The translations under genes were made by a program, and so were the position numbers. Below are positions 1 through 8,295 of a DNA stretch of 64,000 bases, piece after piece. This DNA is from Acetobacterium malicum subsp. dehalogenans DSM 11527 (GTDB taxonomy: Bacteria > Bacillota > Clostridia > Eubacteriales > Eubacteriaceae): positions 1-64,000 of the forward strand of contig NZ_AXAC01000008.1 in assembly GCF_000472665.1 (NCBI RefSeq). Direction: 5' to 3'. The notes under the pieces are model-generated. The model ran no database searches. It was not told the origin of the DNA and worked only from the letters and a program-made list of their open reading frames with translations. The stretch's first letter is position 1; each line of letters opens with the position of its first letter.

Positions 1-2
1 CA

Positions 3-278
3 ACCATTGTTTTTACCCGTTACATTCTCCTGGAATGGCTTCGCCGAAGCGAAAATGATGATAAAACCTTGTGCGAATTATTCTTCAGGCTTTGTGATGA
101 CATCCAGGATATGGTACTCTCAACCGCTCTTCAAAGTTTGATGAGCTTATTTGTTGAACAATTAAATTCGGTAGGCGCTAGAAAGTCTACACTGTTAAAA
201 AATCAACTCCAGCAATGGATTGACTCTCAGGCCTCTTTTATAAAGGCTTTGTTCGGTCAATTAAGCTGGGAAAGTTGA
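3..278 (+). CDS. IS4-type transposase, C-terminal part (cut by window edge)
   Basis: The reading frame is open from the first bases of the window to the TGA at 276-278, so only the last 91 residues are seen. The motif FTRYILLEW, followed by the block ELFFRLCDDIQD, is typical of the C-terminal end of DDE transposases of the IS4 group found in clostridia. The internal ATG at 69 is not a start. The catalytic residues lie outside the window, so activity cannot be judged. No terminal inverted repeat was recognised in the roughly 100 bases after the stop. The element marks the left side of the window as a site of past insertion. Family assignment is from memory of similar proteins. Confidence 0.7.
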   Translation, partial: TIVFTRYILLEWLRRSENDDKTLCELFFRLCDDIQDMVLSTALQSLMSLFVEQLNSVGARKSTLLKNQLQQWIDSQASFIKALFGQLSWES

Positions 279-396
279 GTTAATAATTGTTGCGCGCTAT
301 AGATCCAAATTCTTAAAAATGACTAATTAATATTTTAAACCGGATTCAAAGGGGTTTTCATTTAATAACCGACATTATATTGGGGAGGTAAAGAGA

Positions 397-645
397 ATGA
401 ACATTGAACAAGTGATCAAGAACCTGAAAAAAATTGATGGTTCCCGGGATATCTGGCGGGACATTATCAAAGCATTCGAGGGCTTTTCTTTTAATGGGGT
501 GACTGAAGTCGCTATTGAATCGCAAATGGATGATGAAATTGTCCAGGCTTTTATCGATACCGACGACTCGCCGGTGATCCAAATCGCGCTGGATCAGTGG
601 GCCGATGGCAGCTATGTGGTTATCGATGCGTCGCAGCTCCGTTGA
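397..645 (+). CDS. Small acidic protein of unknown function
   Basis: An 82-residue acidic protein beginning MNIEQVIKNLKK. A strong ribosome binding site (GGGGAGG) lies about 8 bases before the ATG, which supports translation. No membrane segment, signal peptide or cysteine motif is visible; the sequence reads as a small alpha/beta soluble domain with an acidic centre (MDDEIVQAFIDTDDS). It lies 60 bases upstream of the next unknown gene on the same strand and may share its transcript, which would end at the hairpin near 1251-1275. I do not recognise the family. Confidence 0.6.
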   Translation: MNIEQVIKNLKKIDGSRDIWRDIIKAFEGFSFNGVTEVAIESQMDDEIVQAFIDTDDSPVIQIALDQWADGSYVVIDASQLR

Positions 646-711
646 CCAACTTTTTTAAGCCATAAAAAACACGCTGGATGGAATCCTTATTTATAAGATG
701 AAAGGATTGTG

Positions 712-1212
712 ATGAAAAAAATAATCATCAACGACACCATGCAAAAAGGCTCTTATTATTTAAATGAAGCGATGGGTGCAAATTTTGATCCTGATTTTAC
801 ACCAGAGCTCTCACCCAAAGAGCTATTAGCTTTGGGTCTTTTCGGAGGCAAGTACATGACTGATTGTCGGTCCGAATTTCCGGAGGATTGGTTTGACCAT
901 GCCAAACTCTCGCCGACCCGAAAAGATATTTCTTTAAATTATTATCAGGTCGATGCCTCACAGCCGCTTAAAGTCTGGCAGGCCAATGGCTGGATCAATC
1001 CCATCGATCCCCGGGGCTGGTTTCAATGGTATTGCCGCTATTATTATGGTCGCAGAGTTCCTGACGAAGACCGTCGCCAGATCAAACGCTGGAAGGCGAT
1101 GGTGCGCCATATTGGTGCGATTAAAAAGAATTGCGACAATATGGATCAAAGCTGTCGCAAAAAACAGCGACAGGCCCTGCTGCACTGGGCCTATGACAGT
1201 CGCAAACTATAA
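712..1212 (+). CDS. Conserved hypothetical protein, Trp/Tyr-rich
   Basis: A protein of about 166 residues. The ATG at 712 is preferred over the GTG at 709 because AAAGGA at 701-706 is well spaced for it. The protein is rich in aromatics (RGWFQWYCRYYYGRR near residues 100-115) followed by a basic C-terminal half (DRRQIKRWKAMVRH) and three cysteines (C109, C143, C150 approximately). These features suggest a soluble, possibly nucleic-acid-binding protein, but I do not recognise a named domain and assign no function. It is followed by a convincing rho-independent terminator at 1251-1280. Confidence 0.6.
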   Translation: MKKIIINDTMQKGSYYLNEAMGANFDPDFTPELSPKELLALGLFGGKYMTDCRSEFPEDWFDHAKLSPTRKDISLNYYQVDASQPLKVWQANGWINPIDPRGWFQWYCRYYYGRRVPDEDRRQIKRWKAMVRHIGAIKKNCDNMDQSCRKKQRQALLHWAYDSRKL

Positions 1213-1250
1213 CCACCAAGACATCAGTCTAAAAGCCAATACGTTTAAAA

Positions 1251-1280
1251 AACCTCGAATCAAGTTGTCGAGGTTTTTTT
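1251..1280 (+). terminator. Rho-independent terminator
   Basis: AACCTCGA at 1251-1258 pairs with TCGAGGTT at 1268-1275 around a 9-base loop, and the stem runs into a T tract up to 1280. It ends the transcript of the two small plus-strand genes. Confidence 0.8.
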
Positions 1281-1307
1281 GCTGAAGCAATCGGATCAGA
1301 TTATTTC

Positions 1308-1862
1308 CTACTTATCATAAAGAATATTTTTGCGCAGGGTCTCGGCTTCTGGCGCGCCGACTAAAACCGTCACCAGTTCCAGGGCAAAATCGACGGCTTT
1401 GCCCGGGCCCCGGGAGGTGATCAGGTTGCCGTCCCGGACAACCGCGTCCGTTTGGTAGATTGCCTGGGGCAGATCCGCTTCAAAGCCGGGGTATGAGGTC
1501 ACTTTTTTACCTGCGATGATCCCAGCTTTGGCCAGAACGATAGGCCCGGCACAGATGGCTGCCACTAATTTTCCGGCGGCATTCATGTCGTTGACGATTT
1601 TGACAACCCGGGGATCGTCGCGCAGATTGGCGGCTCCGGGCATGCCACCAGGTATAACAACCGCGGCGTAGCCATCAAGGTTTAGCAGTTCATCAATATG
1701 TTTGTCCGCTTTGACCTCGATCTGATGACTGCCGGCAACCATCAGGCTGTCGCCGACGCTGACCATCTCCACCGTAATCGGCTTGACGCGTCTTAAATAA
1801 TCGACCACTGTTAAGGCTTCTACTTCCTCAAATCCCGGTGCTAAAAAAACAATTGTTTTCAT
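1308..1862 (-). CDS. DJ-1/PfpI family protein (class I glutamine amidotransferase-like)
   Basis: A 184-residue protein starting at the ATG at 1862, chosen because AAGGAGG stands 6-7 bases upstream; the longer open frame has no such signal. The nucleophile elbow AICAGP carries the conserved cysteine at about residue 104, and the conserved glutamate of the DJ-1 fold lies in FEEVE (residues 11-15). Length and the ending GAPEAETLRKNILYD match bacterial DJ-1/YajL-like proteins, whose members act as chaperones, deglycases or thiol stress proteins. The exact activity cannot be read from sequence. The gene lies downstream of glpK but is separated from it by a strong terminator, so it is probably transcribed from its own promoter in 1870-1970. 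Confidence 0.85.
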   Translation of the reverse strand: MKTIVFLAPGFEEVEALTVVDYLRRVKPITVEMVSVGDSLMVAGSHQIEVKADKHIDELLNLDGYAAVVIPGGMPGAANLRDDPRVVKIVNDMNAAGKLVAAICAGPIVLAKAGIIAGKKVTSYPGFEADLPQAIYQTDAVVRDGNLITSRGPGKAVDFALELVTVLVGAPEAETLRKNILYDK

Positions 1863-1973
1863 CTTTTTCCTCCTTATTACAAACGATTCACTGCTTGTTT
1901 CTCTCTCTATTTTAACAGAAATCAGACCATAGTTGGAGAGAATTATCAAACCGGCTGGCGTTAAAATAAAAAC

Positions 1974-2010
1974 CACGCTGGCAATGGTTTAATGCGCCAT
2001 TGCCAGCGTG
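1974..2010 (-). terminator. Terminator of the glp operon
   Basis: A perfect 14-bp stem (CACGCTGGCAATGG at 1974-1987 with CCATTGCCAGCGTG at 1997-2010). On the minus strand it is followed by TTTTTATTTT, and T residues also follow on the plus strand. It lies just after the glpK stop and separates glpK from the DJ-1 gene. Confidence 0.85.
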
Positions 2011-2066
2011 TCTTTTTTACTTGTATTTGCGATGTTGTGGGACCCGGTCACAGCGGTTTACCATTT

Positions 2067-3554
2067 TTATTTCAACCATCCCATCGATCGTTGCACGGCT
2101 TGATCCCAGAAGCCACACAATTCCTGACGTTTTTCGGCACTGATTTGCGGTTCAAAGCGCCGTTCAATTTTCCAGAACTCCGCAATTTCGGCAAAGCTGT
2201 CCCAATAGCCCACGGCCAGACCGGCGGCATAAACCGCCCCCAGGGTCGTCGTTTCGGTAATCACCGGGCGCTCAACGGGAATACCTAAAATATCCGCCTG
2301 AAACTGCAGCATGAAATCACTTTTGGCGCCACCGCCGTCTGCCCGTAGTTTGGTCAATTTAAAACCCGATTTCTTTTCCATCACATTAAAGGCATCTTTC
2401 ACCTGAAAAGCCATCGATTCCAGGGCCGCCCGGGCAATGTGATGCTTGGTCGTCCCCCGGGAAATCCCGATAATGGTGCCGCGGGCATAAGAATCAAAAT
2501 AGGGCGCTCCCAAGCCCACAAAAGCCGGCACAAAATAGACCCCAAGACTATCTTCCACCTGCAGTGCCAGTTCCTCGGCCTCTTTGGCATCGTTGATAAT
2601 TCCCAGACCATCCCGCAGCCATTGGATGACGGCGCCTGATACATCGGCCATGCCTTCCAGACCGTAATCGGTTCGTCCTTTGGCGCTCCATAAAACCGGT
2701 GAAAATAGACCGTCAGAAGGCGGCACATATTTATCGCCGGTATTCATCACCATAAACGATCCGGTACCATAGGTGTTTTTAGCCATCCCCTTTTCCAGAC
2801 AGCCCTGGCCAAATGCGGCGGCCTGCTGATCGCCTAAAATACCGGCCACCGGAATTTCGGCCCCAAAGAACACCGCCGGATCGGTCATGCCATACACCTC
2901 GCTGGAGGTTCGCAGCTCCGGCAGGATTTCCCGGGGGATCTGTAATTCATTCAGAATCCATTCATCATAAGCTAACGTTCTGGCGTTTTGCAGCAGCGTA
3001 ACCGAGGCGTTGGAGTAATCGGTCACATGAGCCCGGCCGCCAGTCAGCTTCCAAACCAGCCAGGTATCAATGGTGCCGTAAAGCAATTCACCGTTATCGA
3101 CGCCGGCTTTCACCTTAGGGTCATTGTCCATCAGCCAGCGAATTTTTGTGGCCGCATCATTGGGGACAATGATCATCCCGGTGCGATCAACAATCCCGGC
3201 CCCGTCTTTGGCTTCCAGGGCTTCGCAAATGTCCAGACTGCGGCGGTCCTGCCAGACAATCGCCCGACACACCGGTTGGCTGGTGGTTTTGTCCCAAAAC
3301 ACCGTGGTTTCCCGTTGATTGGTAATGCCGATGGCTTCAATCGCTTCCGGTTTGACGTTACCGTTTTTTAGCGCCTCCGCCACCATTTTTAGGGTCACTT
3401 CCCAAATTTCATTGGCATCATGCTCAACCCATCCGGATTGGGGAAAATGCTGGGTAAATTCCGAGTAAGCCTGGGAAATAATGTTCACAGCTTTATCAAA
3501 AATCATGACCTTGACGCCGGTGGTGCCTTCATCAATTCCTAAAATATACTTCAT
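2067..3554 (-). CDS. glpK: Glycerol kinase
   Basis: Phosphorylates glycerol with ATP to give sn-glycerol 3-phosphate in the cytoplasm. The protein has 495 residues, the normal length for the FGGY-family enzyme. The N-terminal phosphate-binding loop GIDEGTTGVK is at residues 6-15, GTGSFMV and GLEGMADVSGAVIQWLRD form the nucleotide-binding core, and the substrate region contains the expected NQRETT and IVWQDRR blocks. The start is supported by AAGGAG 8 bases upstream. It is the last gene of a four-gene operon that begins with glpP; 12 bases separate it from the amidohydrolase stop. No glpF or glpD is seen nearby, so glycerol uptake and G3P oxidation must be encoded elsewhere. Regulation by the leader hairpin upstream of glpP is likely. 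Confidence 0.97.
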   Translation of the reverse strand: MKYILGIDEGTTGVKVMIFDKAVNIISQAYSEFTQHFPQSGWVEHDANEIWEVTLKMVAEALKNGNVKPEAIEAIGITNQRETTVFWDKTTSQPVCRAIVWQDRRSLDICEALEAKDGAGIVDRTGMIIVPNDAATKIRWLMDNDPKVKAGVDNGELLYGTIDTWLVWKLTGGRAHVTDYSNASVTLLQNARTLAYDEWILNELQIPREILPELRTSSEVYGMTDPAVFFGAEIPVAGILGDQQAAAFGQGCLEKGMAKNTYGTGSFMVMNTGDKYVPPSDGLFSPVLWSAKGRTDYGLEGMADVSGAVIQWLRDGLGIINDAKEAEELALQVEDSLGVYFVPAFVGLGAPYFDSYARGTIIGISRGTTKHHIARAALESMAFQVKDAFNVMEKKSGFKLTKLRADGGGAKSDFMLQFQADILGIPVERPVITETTTLGAVYAAGLAVGYWDSFAEIAEFWKIERRFEPQISAEKRQELCGFWDQAVQRSMGWLK

Positions 3555-3566
3555 CGCGCTTCTCCT

Positions 3567-5105
3567 TTATTTTTTATAAACAATTTTGCCTTGATAAATG
3601 GTCATCACAACCCCAATATCCTTGATGGTTTCCGGTGCGACCGCCAGCGGATTTTGCTCCAGAACCGTGATATCGCCGGCTTTACCGGAGCTTAAACTGC
3701 CACGGAGCAGTTCTTCTTTGGCGGTGAAAGCCCCATCGATGGTAAACAGCCGCAGGGCCTCGCCGGGGCTGATGGCGTTCTGTGAATAGGGTGGATTGAC
3801 CGCCGCATGAATCCCCAGAACCGGATCGATGGGGGTCACATTGGAATCCGATCCGCCACTGACAACAAGCCCGGCATCGAGAAATTCACGAATCGGATAA
3901 GCCCGGTGATTTCGTTCTGCCCCAACCCGTTCTTCGTAAACGCTGTCGGGACCGCCGCGTAAATAGGTAAATGCCGGTTGGGTCGAAATTACCGCACCCA
4001 GCGCCGCCGCCCGTTTGATATCGCGGTCATCCGGGAAGCCAAAATGTTCAATCCGAAAGCGATGGTCATCAACCGGATATTTATTTAAAGCCCGTTCCAG
4101 ACAGTTTAACACCTGGGTGATGGCCCGTTGTCCAATGGCATGAAAACCGGTTTGCAGTCCCGCTCGATGGGCGGTTTCGATGTAATGAGTGATCCACTCA
4201 TCGGCATAGTAAAGTTCACCGAGCGCTTCGGGATCATCCGCATAGGGTTCCTTAAAAGCGGCGGTGCGAGAGCCAATGGAGCCATCCAGGAGGATATCGA
4301 TGCCAATAATTCTTAGCCCCTTGGCCACCACCTCCGGCACCGCGGTACTGCACCAGTGCAGCACCACATGGAGCGGCAAACTGTCGATGATTTCTAAAAA
4401 TACCGGGATGTCGGAATCGGAAGACAGATCGCCGCCTTCCATCGCGTGAATAGTGGTGACGCCCATTGCCACCGCCATTTTTGCGGTATGGCGAATGGCC
4501 GCTTCCCGCTGATCCCGGGTCAGCTTATCAAAAAAATATTTGCGGGCATGGCTGTTGGCATGACTGTGAAGCCGGCCATTTCGCTTTCCCGCCTGATCCC
4601 GGCCCAGGCCTTCTTCATTTTCTAAAAATCCCATCAATTCCATGGCAATGGTATTGACCTGGGTATAATGCAGGCCCCGGTCGACCAGATAAACGGGCCG
4701 GTCTCGGAAAACCTGATCCAATTCGCTGGCAGTGGGCGGTCTTTTCTCCCGTAACCGGGATTCATCCAGCCCATAGCCAAAGATCCATTCCTGTTCATTG
4801 GTACTCTTGTCGGCTGCCAGTTTTTCCAGCACTGCGGCAATCGATCGGCAGTCATACAGGTTGATGCCGATCGCCGCCAGGCCGGTACTCATCATATGCA
4901 CGTGACAATCATGAAGACCGGGCAAAAATGTTTGGCCGTTGAGATCAATAATCGCGGCCTGTTCGAACTCGGCCAGTTTTTTTATCGCCTCGCTGGTGCC
5001 GATTTTTTCAATGAACCCATTTTTAAGATAAATTCCCTGGCAAACTGGATGATCTTCATCCATGGTGATGCCAATTCCGTTAATGAGGGCAAGTTTTTCT
5101 TCCAT
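3567..5105 (-). CDS. YtcJ-like metal-dependent amidohydrolase
   Basis: A 512-residue amidohydrolase-family-3 protein. The ATG at 5105 follows AAGGAGG, so the longer open frame is not used. The metal-binding HVH motif is at residues 68-70 (after LPGLHDC), later metal or catalytic candidates are in HAIGQRA, RIEHFGF and GGSDSNV, and the C-terminal GDITVLEQNPL is the family signature that closes the beta-sandwich. Relatives hydrolyse N-acyl amino acids, formamides or cyclic ureas, but the YtcJ branch is mostly uncharacterised and the substrate cannot be named. Its place between an esterase and glycerol kinase in a GlpP-type operon suggests a substrate whose breakdown yields glycerol or a glycerol ester; that is inference. 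Confidence 0.88.
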   Translation of the reverse strand: MEEKLALINGIGITMDEDHPVCQGIYLKNGFIEKIGTSEAIKKLAEFEQAAIIDLNGQTFLPGLHDCHVHMMSTGLAAIGINLYDCRSIAAVLEKLAADKSTNEQEWIFGYGLDESRLREKRPPTASELDQVFRDRPVYLVDRGLHYTQVNTIAMELMGFLENEEGLGRDQAGKRNGRLHSHANSHARKYFFDKLTRDQREAAIRHTAKMAVAMGVTTIHAMEGGDLSSDSDIPVFLEIIDSLPLHVVLHWCSTAVPEVVAKGLRIIGIDILLDGSIGSRTAAFKEPYADDPEALGELYYADEWITHYIETAHRAGLQTGFHAIGQRAITQVLNCLERALNKYPVDDHRFRIEHFGFPDDRDIKRAAALGAVISTQPAFTYLRGGPDSVYEERVGAERNHRAYPIREFLDAGLVVSGGSDSNVTPIDPVLGIHAAVNPPYSQNAISPGEALRLFTIDGAFTAKEELLRGSLSSGKAGDITVLEQNPLAVAPETIKDIGVVMTIYQGKIVYKK

Positions 5106-5175
5106 TGCTGCCTCCTTCCTCATTCTGATCGATACTGATAAAAGTTCAGGCGGCTCGCGCCGCCTGGGTTTTCGC

Positions 5176-5823
5176 TTATGCCAAGATCTTTTTAACTTCA
5201 GCGGCGACGGCTTTACCCAACGCGGCGTGACTGTCCGCATCTAAATGAAGGCCGTCAATGGCACTGGCCTGGGCCACGGTTCCGGCATCAAAGAAGGGCA
5301 CGCCCCGGCTGGCGGCGACGCCTTGGTAGAATTCGGCCATCTCAATTGATTTTTCGCGGTTGCCGGCAAACATAAATTTGAAGATGCCATCTTCAATCGG
5401 TCCCAATGGCGGTGGCGCAATAAACAGCACCTTTGGTCCCGCCGGGCCAAACGCCCCGACCTGGGCCAGCGTTTTATCGAGAATCAGACTGGCGCCATTG
5501 GCAATATCCTGAGCGGTAACGGTATAACGGCATTTTAAGTCATTGGTGCCAATCATGATAATCACTAAATCCAGCGGCGCATGGCTATCCAACAGGGGAA
5601 TAATCTGTTGTTTGCCGCAGCGGTATTCTTCAATGGGATCGTCCCAAACCGTAGTCCGGCCGTTTAAGCCTTCCGGGATGACCTTGTAATCATCGCCTAA
5701 TTCGGCCTGGAGCACCCCAGCCCAGCGCACCTCATCCGGCCAGCGTTTAATCGCAGCCACTAAATCATTGGATGGGTCCCATCCCCAGGTGTTTGAATCG
5801 CCAAAAATCATCACGTTTTTCAT
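5176..5823 (-). CDS. SGNH/GDSL-family esterase or lipase
   Basis: A 215-residue cytoplasmic SGNH hydrolase (no signal peptide). The block I motif FGDSNTWG has the nucleophile serine at residue 10, block III is GTND at 92-95, and the C-terminal DGLHLD carries the catalytic Asp and His. This N-terminal form resembles the arylesterase/acyl-CoA thioesterase-like GDSL proteins of Gram-positive bacteria. The ATG at 5823 follows TGGAGG. It is the second gene of the operon, 47 bases after glpP and about 70 bases before the amidohydrolase. In this setting it may release acyl groups from a glycerol ester, feeding glycerol to glpK; the substrate is not shown by sequence. Confidence 0.88.
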   Translation of the reverse strand: MKNVMIFGDSNTWGWDPSNDLVAAIKRWPDEVRWAGVLQAELGDDYKVIPEGLNGRTTVWDDPIEEYRCGKQQIIPLLDSHAPLDLVIIMIGTNDLKCRYTVTAQDIANGASLILDKTLAQVGAFGPAGPKVLFIAPPPLGPIEDGIFKFMFAGNREKSIEMAEFYQGVAASRGVPFFDAGTVAQASAIDGLHLDADSHAALGKAVAAEVKKILA

Positions 5824-5870
5824 CAATTTTCCTCCATTTATATAATTTTTTTTGATACCATGTAAAGCTG

Positions 5871-6464
5871 TCAAGCCTGTTGATCCCAGAGTTCCAGATT
5901 GCTGGTGGCCACTGACGCGACGCCGATTTTTATCGCCCTGCTGACTTGTTCACTGGTTGTCATTAATCCCCCTAAGATGATGGGCACCCCGGTTTCACCT
6001 TTTATCTCCCGGATCAGCTGTTCCGGAATGGTGCCGGGCATCAGAATAACCACATCCGGGTGATGTTCTTTGATATTGATCAGGCCGGTTCGACAGGCAT
6101 CCGAATCGATGACGAAAAAACCGAATGCCGCCATCATGCCGGATTCCTTAATATATTTCACGCAGAGCGATTTCATCGTGATGACACAGTCGACCCCACA
6201 GTTCGCCATATACTGAATATCCATTTTATCCCGGGCTATTCCTTTAATCGAATCCTGATGGACCATCACCTTTTTTCCGGCCCGATGAATATGTCCCACC
6301 AGTTGCGGCAGGGTATTGATGTCCCCCAATTTGAGCATAATCCAATCCGCATCGGTTTTTTCGATGGCGTAAAGTAATTCTTTCCGTTGATGGACCGACG
6401 GAATAACCGCTTTGAATTTCAATTGTTGACAGCCATTGACTGACACGCCGTTTTTTATTTGCAT
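5871..6464 (-). CDS. glpP: Glycerol-3-phosphate-responsive antiterminator
   Basis: A 197-residue protein of the GlpP family, a TIM-barrel-like RNA-binding regulator that with glycerol 3-phosphate prevents premature termination in glp leaders. The blocks VILMPGTIPEQLI, PIILGGLMTTSEQV and VASVATSNLELW are characteristic of the family C-terminus. The ATG at 6464 is preferred because GGGAAGGG lies just upstream and the resulting length matches Bacillus GlpP (about 190); the longer frame runs into the leader hairpin. It is the first gene of the operon and sits directly behind a promoter and an attenuator, so it probably controls its own transcription as well as the downstream genes. Confidence 0.9.
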   Translation of the reverse strand: MQIKNGVSVNGCQQLKFKAVIPSVHQRKELLYAIEKTDADWIMLKLGDINTLPQLVGHIHRAGKKVMVHQDSIKGIARDKMDIQYMANCGVDCVITMKSLCVKYIKESGMMAAFGFFVIDSDACRTGLINIKEHHPDVVILMPGTIPEQLIREIKGETGVPIILGGLMTTSEQVSRAIKIGVASVATSNLELWDQQA

Positions 6465-6506
6465 CCTATTCCCTTCCCGTAACACCGCGGTGACTTTTTT
6501 AAACAT

Positions 6507-6582
6507 AAAAAAGTCCGCATCATACCGAGGACGCAAGCCAGAAATTTCCGGCTCGGTGCACCCTCAGTATCATACGGACATC
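6507..6582 (-). promoter_or_regulatory. Leader hairpin/attenuator of the glp operon
   Basis: In the 180-base leader before glpP, an 18-bp stem with one mismatch (6565-6582 with 6513-6530) ends in a run of T on the minus strand at 6507-6512, the form of an intrinsic terminator. The bases inside it form a second small hairpin, and ACCGAG inside the loop could pair with CTCGGT of the closing arm, giving a competing structure. A GlpP-dependent attenuator is the natural reading from the next gene. The pairing is seen; the regulation is inferred. Confidence 0.7.
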
Positions 6583-6648
6583 TCTTAAACTCTTGTCCCA
6601 TGTTTATTCTATTGTCATAAATTCGGTTGTAATGGTTTTCTTTTTCTA

Positions 6649-6677
6649 ATTCTATTCCTTTTTTACCGAGGTGTCAA
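6649..6677 (-). promoter_or_regulatory. Sigma-70-type promoter of the glp operon
   Basis: On the minus strand TTGACA (6677-6672) and TAGAAT (6654-6649) are separated by exactly 17 bases. Transcription would start near 6642 and include the attenuator hairpin. Confidence 0.8.
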
Positions 6678-6684
6678 GGGATAA

Positions 6685-6954
6685 AGAATCGTTAACAAAG
6701 AATTGATTCGCTTAAACCAGTATGAGCAGATTTCAATCTGCGGCAACGATCGCAGTGTCCATGTCTATGAGGGCATCGGGGCGCTGGCCGTAGCCGCCGG
6801 TCAAACCCTGACCATTAACCAGCATAACTATCAGGATTATCCGCTGGAACTTTCTTTTATTCACTAGGGGATCACCTTCTACCAGCTCAAATCAGCGGCG
6901 GCGGTGGCCGCTTTGGGCTGGGGGCGGATGCTTGATAAACGGAATACACGATAG
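6685..6954 (+). pseudogene. Decayed gene remnant
   Basis: An open frame without ATG runs from 6685 to a TAG at 6865-6867 and continues in the same frame to another TAG at 6952-6954. The translated text (for example RSVHVYEGIGALAVAAGQ) looks protein-like and matches the codon style of the neighbours, but there is no ribosome binding site and the frame overlaps the glp promoter. I do not recognise the ancestor. Its 3' end overlaps the first copy of the direct repeat that flanks the XRE-ImmA module, suggesting the module was gained at the end of this broken gene. Confidence 0.35.
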
Positions 6955-7014
6955 TTTTGAGGCGCGGGTGGCGGCGCAAAAAATAAAGAAACGCCCACGG
7001 GAGTGCGCGTTTCT
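6917..7014. repeat. Direct repeat copy 1, with embedded terminator
   Basis: About 98 bases that recur at 8296-8394 in the same orientation with roughly 80 percent identity by eye (shared blocks GGGCGGATGCTTGATAAA and GTGGCGGCGCAAAA). The last part folds into a hairpin (6988-6998 with 7003-7013, one mismatch) with a T-rich tract on the minus strand, so it also serves as terminator for the ImmA gene ending at 7034. Confidence 0.7.
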
Positions 7015-7033
7015 GGTTCTGAAAGTTATTTAA

Positions 7034-7768
7034 TTAGTCTTCAAAGATTCTTCTACCATCATAAATTTGCATCATCGTTTTAACAATTTCTGTGAAAAAT
7101 ACTTCCTTGAGTTGTTCATAATCATTGTTAAGGTCCACACATTGAAGGGCATCATAATAGCGTTCTTTGCTTTCATATTTCAAATAAACTGGTGGCAAAC
7201 CTTTGATTTTAAACAGCCAATTGAGGAATACTCTAGATATTCTCCCATTCCCATCATCAAAGCGATAGGCTAACGTAAATACACACGACTCAAAACTGAC
7301 GCCGAAGTGTAGCGATAATTTCAAGGCATCATCAAACGTTACCTTTCCATCAATTAAATATTTTTGGGCCTCAGCCTCAAAATAGCCTCTTGGCATTAAC
7401 AGCTCTGAAGCGAACTGATCGGCAAACTTTTCTTTCGCATCCTTATGTCCGCCAATCGGGCAAGCCTTATTCGAACGATCTTTAATATGATGACACAATT
7501 CGTGCGCAGCTGTAAAACGCTGTCGCGGAATCGGTCGATTACAATTGATACCAACAATGGGGATATCCTCTTGATTTAGTGGAGCAATATAAATCCCCTC
7601 AAGTTCTTTGAAGTCTCGAAATTGGTAAACAATACCATTCATAGACAATAACTTGAAGGGATCAATCGGAAATGTTATCTCATTTTCTTCCTGTAACCTG
7701 TCGATGATTCTTTTAGCTAATTGCTGCGGCGAATCTAAATATTCATCATATTTATAATCTCTCAGCAT
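7034..7768 (-). CDS. ImmA/IrrE-family metallo-endopeptidase
   Basis: A 244-residue protein with the zinc protease motif HELCH at residues 89-93 inside AAHELCHHIKD and a following conserved acidic region (EKFADQFASELLMP) that supplies the third ligand and the family signature. Family members such as ImmA of ICEBs1 cleave a cognate XRE repressor on a damage or mating signal, or act as antitoxin/toxin partners. The ATG follows the TAG of the upstream XRE gene without any gap, so the two are translationally coupled. The C-terminal 80 residues contain a second, unassigned domain. The target is most likely the XRE protein encoded next door. Confidence 0.88.
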   Translation of the reverse strand: MLRDYKYDEYLDSPQQLAKRIIDRLQEENEITFPIDPFKLLSMNGIVYQFRDFKELEGIYIAPLNQEDIPIVGINCNRPIPRQRFTAAHELCHHIKDRSNKACPIGGHKDAKEKFADQFASELLMPRGYFEAEAQKYLIDGKVTFDDALKLSLHFGVSFESCVFTLAYRFDDGNGRISRVFLNWLFKIKGLPPVYLKYESKERYYDALQCVDLNNDYEQLKEVFFTEIVKTMMQIYDGRRIFED

Positions 7769-8089
7769 CTAGATCCTTGACTCCTTAAACTTCCTTTTAA
7801 AATCAATCAGATTCATTATTTCTTTTTTATCATTGTCGGAAAGCGTTGAAAAAGCTCTGGCAAACATATTAACTTCAGCCTCTTCAGGTTTTGTTTCATG
7901 AAGGATTTCATCTACCGTTACACCGTAAATCCGAGCGAACATATCCAATTCATTGGCTAAAACATTACGTTCGCCACATTCTATTGCAGTAATGGTAGTT
8001 CGAGAAACCCCAATCTGTTTTGCAACATACTCTTGAGAAAGACCTAACGCCTTTCTGTAACCTTTCAATCTTTCAAAAATAGTTTTCAT
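7769..8089 (-). CDS. XRE-family transcriptional regulator paired with ImmA
   Basis: A 106-residue protein with an N-terminal lambda-repressor-like HTH (about residues 6-60; LSQEYVAKQIGVSRTTITAIE) and a short helical tail with KPEEAEVNMFARAF that may be the protease target or dimer region. The ATG at 8089 is used because AGGAG lies about 8 bases upstream; the longer frame has no such signal. It forms an operon with the ImmA protease, transcribed leftwards to the terminator in the direct repeat. It probably represses its own promoter in 8100-8200; no clear operator was identified. The pair resembles a small mobile or stress module rather than a full integrative element, since no integrase is present. 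Confidence 0.88.
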   Translation of the reverse strand: MKTIFERLKGYRKALGLSQEYVAKQIGVSRTTITAIECGERNVLANELDMFARIYGVTVDEILHETKPEEAEVNMFARAFSTLSDNDKKEIMNLIDFKRKFKESRI

Positions 8090-8295
8090 TTTACTCACTC
8101 CTCTTATAAATATTATACTGCCCTGCGCAAAAAAACACAATCTATTTCGTCAGGATTCCTGACATTATTAGTGTTAAGTAAATTCAAGTCTAATTTGTTT
8201 TTTAACATGAAACAATTAATATCTTACTGAGAGTATTTCTATTTCTTCCCATGAATTCTTAAATCAAATTGCGCAGTTGAGCACTTATCTCAACC

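Noticed and set aside
6507-6582. A known metabolite riboswitch
   Set aside because: No consensus of c-di-GMP, glycine, purine, cobalamin or fluoride aptamers was seen; a GlpP-controlled attenuator explains the position better.
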